Below are positions 1 to 12,500 of a stretch of 64,000 nt of DNA, piece by piece. The stretch comes from Sclerurus mexicanus (Eukaryota > Chordata > Aves > Passeriformes > Furnariidae). The stretch is from NCBI GenBank assembly GCA_013396755.1, contig VWZF01002437.1, positions 682,001-746,000 on the forward strand, written 5' to 3'. Under the pieces are notes generated by a model, which worked only from the letters and a program-made list of their open reading frames with translations, had not been told where the DNA came from and ran no database searches. Position 1 is the first letter of the stretch, and each line of letters opens with the position of its first letter. A program made the position numbers and the translations under genes.

Positions 1-381
1 CTGACCAGTGCAACAGACTCTAAAAGGTAAGCACTATTCACACAGTTCTATCATACCACCATAGTGTATTAGCATTAGGCTGGGAATTTACTCCCACTGC
101 TATGAAGAAGAGAAACCACAGTTTTTCATCCAGTGCAGGGATTTTATTACAGCCTAATTTTACAAAGCATACTGTGTTTATTTTAATATCCAGGTGAAAA
201 TATTAGTTTATAAAATGATCATGATCATAAAACACACTAAATAATTTTATGCTTCATAAATTTATGAAAGGAATTATATGTCAAAAGCTTGGTGGTGCAG
301 TGAAAATGATGCAGTGGTATAAGAGCTTTTACCTAGTTCTGTTTTCAAGGTCTTATCTAGTTCTCTGTTTCCACCCTTTAG

Positions 382-539
382 AACCAACAGACAAGCTATG
401 GATTGGGCTGAATGCCCGTAAGGTTCAAATGTATTTTGAATGGAGTGATGGTACCCTGGTGACATACACCAAATGGCACCTGGGAGAGCCATCCACCACA
501 AACAACAGGCCAGAGGATTGTGTGCTGATCAAAGGCCAG
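382..539 (+). CDS. MRC1L: Gene 1 exon, middle of CTLD2
   Basis: Acceptor tttag, donor cag|gtgaca, starts in phase 1 and ends in phase 0. It reads PTDKLWIGLNARKVQMYFEW and ends ...EDCVLIKGQ, colinear with human MRC1 CTLD2 (WIGLN and EDC motifs). First exon of gene 1 identified with confidence in this window. Confidence 0.9.
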
Positions 540-3500
540 GTGACATTACCCAATATGTATTTTACCTTCATATTGAAACTAATCTCTTAATAAAAGTCAA
601 ATATGCTCTACTGTATCAGGAAACAGCTAAGGCTAGAAAAAGGAATACGGGGAAAAAAAAGGATGTGATTAAATATGATCTTTGGAAAAAAAAAGGCATT
701 ACTGCACCATTGATGAAATTTTCTCTTTAAGTACATCTGAAAGTCAAAAATTAAATTATTAGGGCTACAAAACAGGTCTCTGAAGGTAGTTTGAGTACAT
801 TGTCTCCTTTTCCTCTGATAGTAGTGGTGGCACATGGGGATCCATGATTCCTGCTGGCTGCTCCCATCCCATAGCACAACTGCTTCTGCAGGGCCCTGCA
901 GAACAGGGCACCAACTCAATGCACCCCCCTCCCTCCTACCAACACGGGCTGTGACTGTACTGCTCTAGCACTGAACACAAGCAGATTTGATTTTGGTATC
1001 ATCTATGGAAAATGGATAAGGAAAACAAATATTTCTGTTTAAAAAGAAAGGAGAAAGAAAATTAATAGTTTTCATTATAAACACACTATTCATTCTCTTT
1101 AGATTATTCTTCATCTCCTTTTTATTTCAAACTGTCTCCTGCCACAGGATGGCTATTGGGCAGACTCTGTCTGTGAGAAGAAAGCTGGTTACATTTGTAA
1201 AAGAAAAGCTCTATCACAAACAGCTGGAGAAAAGGAAATTACTGATGCAGGTTGCAAAAAAGTAAGTATATGAGAATGGAACATCAGTTTCTCAGATGAA
1301 GTACCTTGTCTGGGAATCACCTAAAATTGTTTGAATTGTGTATATTATTTATGTAGAAAGTTTTTTTTTATTATGCAGTTTCTCTCTCTCTCAGTTCCTT
1401 TAAACTTTAGATAACCTCTTACAAAAACTGTTTAGAAGGAATCTGTATTTTCACTTCAAAAAGTTCCCAAGTCATAATGTTCATGGCTATCATGCTTCAT
1501 TAATTTTTAAATGCCATAGGTCACTTAAAACATGATATCACAATTACTTAAAATTTGAATGGAAATCATAAAATCATGTTACAGGGCTGGAGAAGATATG
1601 GGACCTACTGCTATTTTATTGGACATATTCCAGCAACATTTTCAGAAGCAAACACCACTTGTGAAGGAGAAGAAGGTTATTTAACCACAGTTGAAAGTAG
1701 GTATGATGATGATTTTTCTTGACTTCTAGCTAGGTAGAGGTTGTATCATATGAACTATTCCTACAAAAGTTAGCACAATGTCAAACAGCAAATGGCCTAA
1801 ATAAAAGGTGAGGTCTCTAGCTGAACAACAAAAAAGTCTTACTTTCCTTTGTTGTTTGTATGAAATCAGAATCCTATCATAAGACCTTGTCCCCCAGTCT
1901 GAAGCAAGGAAAAGGTGAAAAGAAATCATCACATTAGACAAGTAGGATTTGGATAACCGACTGTTTTCACTTGTGTCTTTATGATACCTTTCACAGGTAT
2001 GAACAAGCCTATCTGACTAGCCTTGTCGGGCTGAGGCCTGAGAAATATTTCTGGCTTGGCCTCTCTGATGTGGAGGACCGAGGCACTTTCAGGTGGGCCA
2101 ATGGTGAAGCTGTCTTCTTCACACACTGGGATGCAGGAATGCCTGGTAGGTGCTGTGATGGTGAATGGTAGCTGCTCTCTGTGGTCGTGGTCCCTATTTG
2201 GGTTTGCATTGGCAATGTCCTCTGAATTTTATGCTTTAAACTTTCAGTATATTTTACAAGATCTGGTAGTTCTCCAATCCCATCTTTTAATTTCAAAGGG
2301 AAAAATCGGAACTGTAGTTTTATATTAGGACGTCTGATGTATTTACCCAGAAGATTAGCCTTTTGGCCCATCTTCACAGGGAGATAACAGGAGCTACAAA
2401 CAGGCCCTCAGACTATTCCACACTTATCCCTCCAGTGGAAAAGTTAGCCTGGAAGAAGAGTCTGAAAAAGAGCAACTGTAATAAGGAATTTAAGTTAGAA
2501 TTACCAACTCATAATATTAAAAATCATTGTGCCATTATCATTTTTATGTGCGATACTAAGAAAACTGCATTCACAGGTTTATACTGTGCAGAAGCACAGA
2601 AAACAAGATATTACAATGCCATAAGGGAATCTGCTCTCAGTGATCATTTGTTTGAGAACTTTGAAAGCCTTCAGTGAGGCTGCAAAGTATAAAATAAAAA
2701 TAAAAAAATTACAAAAAACAGAGACTAATGACACTTCAGTCAATGTCATGAGAAGAAAGCTTTCCAGGCAGTCTGTAGTGCCAGCGGAGTATGAAGAGAG
2801 CACTCGGAGATCATGTTGAGGAATCTTCCCTGTCTGACCATTCAGGAACCACTCTGGCAGTCACACTTGCACTACCTGAGCTGAGACCAAGGCTCTTTTG
2901 CAGCTACACACTCCACACTCACAGTCAGACCAGGTTTTCTTACTGGCTGGACCCCAGGTTTCCTGTAACAGAGTCTCAGATGTCTCGATCCTTCAAATAA
3001 TTTAATCGTGTTGCAATACCAAAGTACCAGCTGGAACTGGGTACCTCTGAGAAGGGACCATGAAGGAAACTCCAGGTTTTCACCCTTTCAGTCTAAATGT
3101 GTGAAGGTCTGTGGTCCTGGGCTCCCTCTGTGTGGAGTGTCTGTTCACCTGGCTGGTGTCCCGTGCCCTTTGCTATGCACAGGATCAGCACCAGGTCAAG
3201 GCCACTTGCCTCGGGCTCCCAACACCCAGAGCTTGATGTGTAGCTGTTGCTGCAGCTCACAAACCAAATGCATTTCTCAACAATCAGTCTGGGACAGTAA
3301 AGGAAAACCCGTTTCCTTGCATCTGTGTTTACTGAGGAAGAACACAGACACTTTCTGTGGGCTTTCTGTGATGGAAAGTTTCTTTGTGGTATGGTTGGAG
3401 AGTCTATTTCCAGAGGAAATATCAAGAGAATAGATTATGGTTCAAAAAGGAGGAGCAACCATGACTGCAAAAGCGTCCAGGAGCTGTTAGGATTACATTA

Positions 3501-6500
3501 AGTGAATTATTCTCTTTAGTGTGTAACTGCTTGTTACAGCTGGCTTGGTAAAGCTAAGGGATGCCGAAAATACAAATTTGGTGCTAACATTTAAAATGGT
3601 TCCAGGGAGATATGGGGAAATACAGACCAATGAGTAATTAGTAAATTAGCTGAATCTGTAATAAAGATATAGTGGGAAAGATACATAAAATCATTTCTGT
3701 AAAGGGAGGTCATGTTCACAGATCTTCTGGAGCTCCCCACACGAGCCAAAAGCATATGCATAAGGGAAATCTGGTACATGTGGTCTGTCTCAATTGCCAA
3801 AAGCCTTTCAGCTAATCTGACCTAACACAGAAATGCTCTTACATGAATAAAAATTGTAATCAAAAGGCACTGAATGGAAGGTGGATTTTTTTTTTTCAAT
3901 GGGGGCTCTTTTTTACTAGGGAAGAGTATTCATTAACAGAGTCCCTGTGCCAAAGCCCATGCAGTTCAATATATTTGCAGACAATCTGGAATAGATGAAA
4001 TAGTGAGGTGACAAAATTTGCTAATGATAGTAAATTTTTATTCATAATTAAGATGTGCCTGTGAAAGAACTCAGGATGCTATCAGGAAAATAAGTGACTG
4101 AGCATGATTATCGGGTGAACTTTGATGCAGGTAAAGTGATGCTCTTAGGAAAAAAACATATGTCTTGAATTGGCACTAATTAAATGATGTATTTATAGCT
4201 GACCAGCTGACCATTTCATTTCAGGAGTCAGTTCTTGGCACCATGGTAGACATATCCTTTAAAACATCACGTCTATGCCCAACAGAAATAAAAAAAGGCA
4301 AATAAAATGTTAAAAATGTGTAGGAAATTAAGAAAGGGCACAAATAAGGAATTGTAAAAGCCCATTAAGTGCATTTGACTGCATTTTGTGTGATGTAGGC
4401 ACTTCTGGTTCCCTCTGAGAGAGCAATCTAAAATTACAGCAAAACATTATGGGGTAAGTTTCATCCTGAAGCTGTCAAGGTTTGCACGCCTACCCTATGC
4501 AGCGTCTGGAGTGGGGTTGTTTCCATCAATATGAACACCTTTAGTGACTGAGGTTATGCTACCTGAAATGTAAGTAGAAATGAGGTTCTCACTTAAACAC
4601 AGGATTTTACTGTAAAAAACCCCCACACCTCACCTTCCTTTCTACCCATAGAATTAATTATACAGGACATTCAAAATAAAAAGCAGGATCATAAATGGAT
4701 CATGGCCTCCTCAAACAGAAAATGTTACTCTGCTTGTGTGAAAAACCTTTGCTTTTCAAGTGTTATCACATGGCAAGAAGTGAATGACTGCTGCTCAAAG
4801 ATTTTAACAAATAATTAAAAAATTCACACTTGACCAAAACAAACATGTTAGATATTTTATATTTTATATTCTTTTTTTCTCCTGAAGGAAGGACCCCAGG
4901 ATGTGTAGGCATGAGAACTGGAACTGCAGCTGGATTATGGCATGTTCTTGACTGTGAGACAAAGCAAAAGTATATCTGTAAGCAGTGGGCTAAGGATGCA
5001 ACAACTCCACCTATTCCAACTACTGCTCTCGTCCCCACATGCCCTGAAGGTTGGGTATCAAACAATCATAGAAGTTCCTGTTTTAAAGTAAGTGCCTATA
5101 TAGTTAAAAGAAGAAGGGCTTTGAACTACTTGGTTTGGGGGCAAATAAAAAGGAAGGAAGGAAGGACATCTTTGTTTTGCAATATCTGAGATTGGAATAT
5201 AGCAAAACCAAAATCCCCAGGGAAAAGATCCATGAGAGGGGAGAAAGTAGAGAAGAGAGATGAGTTTGAAGGAACTGGAATCTAGGGAAGGAAGAAGAGC
5301 CCAGAAAAGAAAATGAGGAAGTTTGTGCCCCAGGGGTTGAATGAATTGGAACAGGAAATGGAAGAAGAGGAACATAGCAAGGCCCCAGAAAGAAAGAAAA
5401 GAACAAAAAGAAAAAAAAGAGACAACTTCAGATAAAAATTATTGAAACTGCAATGTCAAAAGTCTGTATTAAACAGCAGAAGCAGCAAAGCATGTCTGTT
5501 GGTGTTGCTCTTAATCGCTGTTGTGGTCACTGGTTTGTGCAAAGACCCAGTATTTGTCTGAGATGTGTGAGACTTCAGGGAACACTATAGAGAAACAGTG
5601 AAGTGTATCCTCCAGTAGCACAATGCTTAAGGCTGGACCTTGCTAAAATAAGCACGTTACCCCCTGAAATAAAGCATAAGAAGTCACACAAAGGGTCAAT
5701 TAAACCACTGTTTATGAAGGACATTTATTTGAAAGTTTCTGATGCAAAGCTACAGATAACTTGAGTTTGAAGTACAGTCAGTTATGTCTAAGTAGGCATA
5801 AGAAAAGAGTTTGAAGAAGAAATGAGTGCAATGTGCAAACACTGATTTGGGATCATGCAGAATTGAAATGTGCTAATTTAGTGTTAGATGCTAATATTTC
5901 TTATCACTTTATTGAATTAATGAGTCCTTCTCCTTTTGTTTTTGTTTGGGTTTTTTTTCCATTTCTTTCAAACACAATTGGAATACTATTTACTTGTGCT
6001 CCTCTATCCTCAAATCATAATTTTAACTTTGGCCAAATTTGTGCTTGTTCTCTCTTAAACTAGTTAGATAGACATCATACTGCAAATGTAAAGTGAGAGT
6101 TGTAAACCACCATGAGGTCTTTCTTTTGCCTATGTCTTCAGACTCCTCCCAGGCCATTTTGCCTCTCCATCACAACCTTTTTCCATCATCTGAAAGGCCT
6201 GGGACCTCCTTCAGATAAAACAAATTAAAGAGAATTGTATTCCCTTCTAGTAATTCCTTCCCTTTTGTGTTTTTTTTTTTTTTTTTGTTGGTTGTTGGTT
6301 TTGGTTTTTTTTTTTTTTTGGTTGGTTNGTTGGTTTTGGTTTTTTTTTTCATTTGGTTGGTTTTTTTGGTGTGTTTTTTTTGGTCACCATTACTAGGTAG
6401 ACAACTGTAGTGCAAAAATTTTATGAACAGGGTAGAAAATGCTATTTCTCTTATGGACTTTTACTTGGCTTGTTTACGGGTGAGCGAAACTATAATTCTT

Positions 6501-9500
6501 TATTTTATTATTATAACATATAGCTGATACATTTGAAAATAATTCCTCCATAGTGTTTTTGCAGATCAAATATTAAAAGAAAATCATGGTTTGAAGCTCG
6601 AGATTTTTGCAGACAAATAGGAGGAGATCTGGTCAGCATTAACAGTAAAGAGGAGATGCCGTTACTAATACAAGCAATGAGGTGAGTATTTGCAGTATTT
6701 ATCTTACTATATTTAAGAGACTTTTCATATGAACTATTATGAATGATCTTAGATGATTTCTGAAACATATGGATTCCTCGAAAGCCAAAATACTTGTGAT
6801 ACTTTGAAATTTATCTACTCATTAATGTTTTTATCCTTTTCATGAGAAAAAAACCCCCAACATTGTTTGTGTCCAGAAGAATTAAAAAAAACCCACCAGT
6901 ATCATGATTGCTAGATATAATTTAGAAACACATTAAATTTTTGGTATTTTTAGTAGGGTAGAAAACCGGACCAGTATTATCTACTGTTGACCTACTTGAA
7001 ATAGTCAACACTGAGACCATTTTCTGAATCTGTGAAGGCTTTCCCTAAGTAAACAGAACATCAGGGAAATACAGGATCAATACTACTGATAAGTCTGATA
7101 ACTAAGCCATTGCCACTGAACCACAGAAATATTGCATATTTCTATAAAGAACATTGGTATGCCCTTCACTAAAGGTAATAGGGTAATTACTGCAACTTCA
7201 CTGCCTTTACAGTGTGTCCTAGAAAGTTCAATGATATATTATTAGATGGGGTTTTTTTGTGTTGATGTTTATACACTGCTCTGCCCTGTAATTTCTCTTA
7301 GTGCCAGTCGCTGTAGTTTTCAAATGGTTTGGCTTGGTATATTTTCTTTGAATCCAGACGAAGGATTTGCCTGGAGTGATGGCTCTCCGGTGAGTATTTT
7401 AATTTTTCATAGTATTTGTTTGCTTGAGATATTTGGGGGTTTGTACATGTACCTTTTGGGCTTTTACTGTTACCCTCATCAAAGAAAACACCAATCCTGC
7501 AAGAATTCACATGGCTGTTAGCCTGTATTGTCATGAATAATATCACAGCAAAACATTTGAATGCACGGAAATTAACTGTATCTCATCAGAATCTGCACCT
7601 ATCTGTGCAGCACTCCGACGTATTTTCTCCTCCAAGAAGATAATATGAACACATAGTGTCAGAACATACAAATTCATTATACTGGATCTTGTATCCTGTC
7701 TCTGGCAGTGGCCATAAACATCTTAAGAACTGACCAAACAAAGTGTGTTTCCCAGTATACTCTTGTATTCCCCAGTTAGTGATGGCTCTGGGTCTTTCAG
7801 GACCGGAGCTCAGATCTGTAATCTTAATATATTTATTTCCATGAATTTATCCAGTCATGTCTCAAGTACATGTAAACATCCATAGCTGTGGGAAACATTC
7901 CTGCAGGACTTCACTCTTTATTACCCTCTCTCTATTCTTTCTATTTCCTTATTTATTTTTTTAAACAAAGGCAAGGACCTTTTATGCTGTTCACATTAAT
8001 TTTCATAAAAGTTTCAGGAAGCAACCTTATCAAGAAGTTCTTGAAAATCCCAGTAGGTTGCATCAAATGGGTCTCCCTCCCTGTTTGGATATTAGTTTCT
8101 TGAGAGGTAACTCCACTGGGTTTGTAGGACCTGACTTCCATCCCAAAAGTCACACTCCCATCCTTATTAACCACAGGGAAGAAGTGAATGCCAAATTGAT
8201 GCATGATAAGGTCATTTTCACCAGGCAGCTGCTGAATGATATGTTTTTGAATCAAGTCACAACTGATGAAATGAAAACTACCTTGTCTGTACACGTTTAG
8301 CAGGAGTGACATGGCGATAAAGGTCATAGCTATGTGAAATTCAGTAGAAACAGTCTCTTTGCCTGCTTCTGTTTTCCCTGTGTCTAGGACTCGAGGCACA
8401 AACAAGAGGAAAAGCCCTCCATGGCAAGACAGCCTGATCTTCTGATCATTGATATCATTGCCCCATTGTAAAATTCTTATACCTATTGCTTTCCTTACAT
8501 TTCCACCTCTACCTAAAACCAGAATCTTTCAGAAAAAAAGTTTGTTTCTGTTTCCAGTGGAGAGTACAACTACTGAAACAGATGAAAACAGTAACAAAGC
8601 TGATTTCTTCTATAGGTTAGGTACACAGACTGGGATGATAGTCCAAGAAATTCAGGAGGACACAGGTCCTGTGGCGCTCTCAATGGTCAGACTTATGCTA
8701 AAAAATGGTCTCTTTCAGTTTGTGAAGTACAGCTTGACTGGTTTTGTCAAATCAAACAAGGTAAATTTTTTCTTCTCTTTAGAGCAAGAAGTTTAAATAA
8801 CTTAGTAATTGCTTTCTATTTTGCTGGGGAAAGACACAAAATTTTGAAGAACTATTTTTTCCAAGTGGAGAGCATTGAGTAATATAGGCCCTGATTTTTC
8901 AGTGATTTCAGTGATTCAGACTTATTTTTTGACATAAATTAGGGTTTAAAAGTAATCCATATGTTTGCAGGCATAGACTGCAAAGTTTTTGAATATTAGC
9001 AACTTTTTACTTGTATTTATGTAATGTAGAAGGTAAGGAGTTTTAAAGAGTTATATTTTATTCCTTACAATACTGGTTTTTACACTAACACAGGTAAAGC
9101 TAAAAACCAAATACCGTATCTTTGTACACCAAGGTCTTGTGATGCTCCAAGTTTTCTTTCAGTGTTCTTGAGGGTTCAATTGCTTTTGGAAATACAATGG
9201 TACCAAACATTATAATCTCTTTTTTCTATCACAACCAGAAATAACTCTCAGTATATATATGTATAAAGAAGAGAGAAAGAGTCATATTTCTTTTTGCTAA
9301 TGAATATTTGGCACTGGGAGAATTTTTTGAGAGATCTAAAGTGAACCTAGTGGAAATTTTCCCCCTCTTGATAAAAATACATATTGCATAATATGTAGCT
9401 TAAATGTGTGGCTAAGCCTGCTTTCTAGTCAGTGGTACAGAAGTGGAGAATCCTGCTTTGTTCCTTGCTCTTCTCCTTGCAGTCAGTCACAAGCTACATC

Positions 9501-12500
9501 ACAAACCACACTACAGAGACGTCACACCTTCTATTCTCTTCTTTTGCAGGAGTGCCATTAAAATCTGAACCAATTGACACGTATGGTAGGTCTTTGTGTA
9601 CATTTATTCTTCTTATTATTTTTTTTCCTAAAATCGTTATTATAAAATAAGCTTTTGTGTTCTACAGATACAGAATTTAAAACTACCTTGTTTATCTTCC
9701 AGAATACAAAACCACTGCAGATGGATGGGCCATATATGAAGATAAGCTCTACTATATCAGCAAAGAACAGGTCTCCATGGAAAAAGCCCAGGAGTTTTGC
9801 AGAAGGAATTCTGCAGAGTTAGCTGTTGTTAATAGTAACAGTGAGAGAAGGTTCTTAAAGAGAGTGCTAAAAGAAAATGTAAGAATCACTATAAACACAC
9901 AGCCTAAAGCAGAAATGCTTGTGACAATCTCCTTGTAAAACTTGAATTGGCTCAGAAGTAGAGCCGTCTGATTTTTCACTAATGAAATCTTCCCAAATGC
10001 ACCATTTGATCCCATGGGATTTAGTCTCTCCTGCTCTGTGCCATCTGTGTTGAGGTGGTGAAGCAGGGTGTTGGGAAGAGCAATGTGGGAAGGTACCAGC
10101 TGTGCTGTCTTGGGAGTAGCTGATGGGACAGGGAGAACTGAGGTTGATCTGCTTCTTTCCTACCACATCATAAGGGCCCTCAGCGCTGCAGGACTTGGCT
10201 CTGATACCGCAGATAAAAACCTGACTGAGCATATAAATACACTGCTGTGCTTAAGGACAAGCATGTGCTCTATTGCTGTCAACTTCAGTGACTGCTCTGT
10301 GAGCCTAACACAGTGTATCCATTTGTGCTTGTTTTGCTTCAAAGATTTTTTTTTTCTTTAATTGAAGTAGTATCTTTCTGCTTTAGGATCAATACTGGAG
10401 TGAGTCAACTGCTTACTTCATTGGTCTAAAAGTAAGCCTTGATAAAAAGTTCAGGTAAGTTAAGATGATCAGTGCAGCTCTTAACATGTAGAAAGAAATA
10501 CAATATTTTATGTAGCTGGAGGTACTGAATGTGTTATTTTCAAGGTCTGAAGGTAGTTCCACATACCATGTACAAAGCAGAATGGAATAGTCCTAGAATA
10601 TTCTGAAGTCTAATAGTTTTCAAGAAAAATAAATAGGAAAAGAACCTTTTTTCTTAAGTTTTACCCAAAGAAAGGCTTGGCTGCTCTACTCTCCATACAT
10701 ACTTTATTGAGTTTCTTTCAAAGATTTGCCCCATAGCTTGGAGTGGTACTTCACTATGCTGAATTTTATACCTCTAAACATGCACACACACTTGAAACAT
10801 GCTCGATATCATAGGGCCTAGCTTCCTTATGCGTGTTACCTATATGTCATAGCTTCTGAGAGGTCCTCTAGAGTTAGGACAGTGAGTAAAAAAGCTGCTT
10901 CTGACAGAGATGCCTAAGGTAGTCTCTGCAAATCCCTATTCCAGGAGAAAAGTCAGCAGAAATTTATAGTACAGAAACATTGCCAAGTATTCTGAAAAGA
11001 CTGACAAGCAGGTAAACTCAAAACTAAAATAAAAGATACTGAAGAGCGTGATATACTGCTTATCTTCTCATCTGCTAGTTAGGACACATCTGGAAGGTGA
11101 AAAAAAAAGCTTCTGATGTCGACCTGAAACAGATTAGAGGAGATTTGAATTTAACCTTTCTATTTTAATGGCATTGTTGAATATCTGTAAATCCCTAACA
11201 CAGTGTTAGTATGTAGAAGACAATGCCCATTAATTTGCAGACGTAAGACTTAATAGAAAAAACTTATAGAGGTATTTTTCTTTGGGGTAAAATCCACAGA
11301 AAAGTACTTTCATCCTTGTTTACATCTATGAAAACATCAGGAATGCTCAGATTGAGGAGCATGATACTAACTAGGGATACAATGAAATAAGACAAATTAA
11401 ATTTTAATATTTTTCTCTGTATTATAGCTAACAGAAAATGGTTTCTGCTATTAAATGATGTCATACCAATCCTGCCCATTAACAGAAAATATGCTTGGTG
11501 CATTGTTTTTCTATTTTGCAACCAGCAAAATTTTACAGAAATTGCTTCAAATTAGAATAATCAAGAAAAGAGAGAAAAATCTGTAACAGTCCTTCAAGTT
11601 TTAGCCAGTTCCCATTAATGCTCGTGGACATTCTTAATTGTGAGATGTTGTTTAGGAGTATCATCTCACAACTGAAGTGTATTAGTTAATAACTATTTGT
11701 GTATCTTTCCTTTAAGCTGGATAGATGGAACTCCAGTAACCTATGTGGCCTGGGCTCCTAATGAACCCAACTTTGCAAATAATGAGGAAAATTGTGTGGT
11801 AATGTTGTCAGGGCATGGTAAGTAACAAAGCAAAACCCTTAGATTTTACTTGTCTCTACTTGGATTATAACTGATGCTGTGAAACTTCTGCTGTCAACTG
11901 TCACACAATCTTCGATAGCTGTTTTCTGCAATTGGTCTCCAGTGACAAACCAAACAATGCAGTAAGTGTTCACAGTCATGGGACCACCAGTCATGGAAGA
12001 GTCTATGTCCTCGAAATGAGGAGGTTTCAGTATCACGTGTAATTTAATGCAGATGTCTCTCTCTCTGGATTCGTATTGCACCTTTTTATAGGACCTTTCA
12101 CTAGTTCTTCCAGTAACAAGTTGAATGGTCTGTCTTCTCTCCTGTGAGCTTAAGAAAACATTTATAACAGCCACAGGAAATAGGGGAGTTGAAGGTACAA
12201 CTCAATGAGGAAAGAAACAAATACATCTAGTGACCTGAGACTGTCTTACGTGTTTACAAGTACAGTGAAATATAAATTTCTTACACATCCCAGGGCTATT
12301 TTTTCCTCTTGGCTCTGTTTCTGTAACTTAACTGAGGCTAGTAGGAATTTATTATATATGTATCTGTCTCTCAATTTATGTTTTATAAAGAGTTCAAGAG
12401 TTAACTGATCTCATCTGCACAGTCAGTGCTGCCTGAAGAGCAGTTCAGTTCACTCGAGTGCAGTATTCATTTGCCTGCATGTAGATGATCGTAGCCTCTT

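Noticed and set aside
1..26. The first 26 bases end in an attractive donor (aaag|gtaagc) and could be the end of the first CTLD2 exon of gene 1.
   Set aside because: The only open frame gives a phase 2 end, which does not join the phase 1 start of the exon at 382, and the codons do not resemble the expected SQLGY ending. Too short to decide.
2791..3433. Forward open frames (69 and 141 codons) in the large gene 1 intron as an extra exon or gene.
   Set aside because: No similarity to CTLD or any family I know, and the neighbouring exons already join in frame without them.
6565..6681. Using the stronger acceptor ending at 6564 for the gene 1 CTLD4 exon.
   Set aside because: It breaks the frame (TAA after three codons) and removes residues that align with gene 2.
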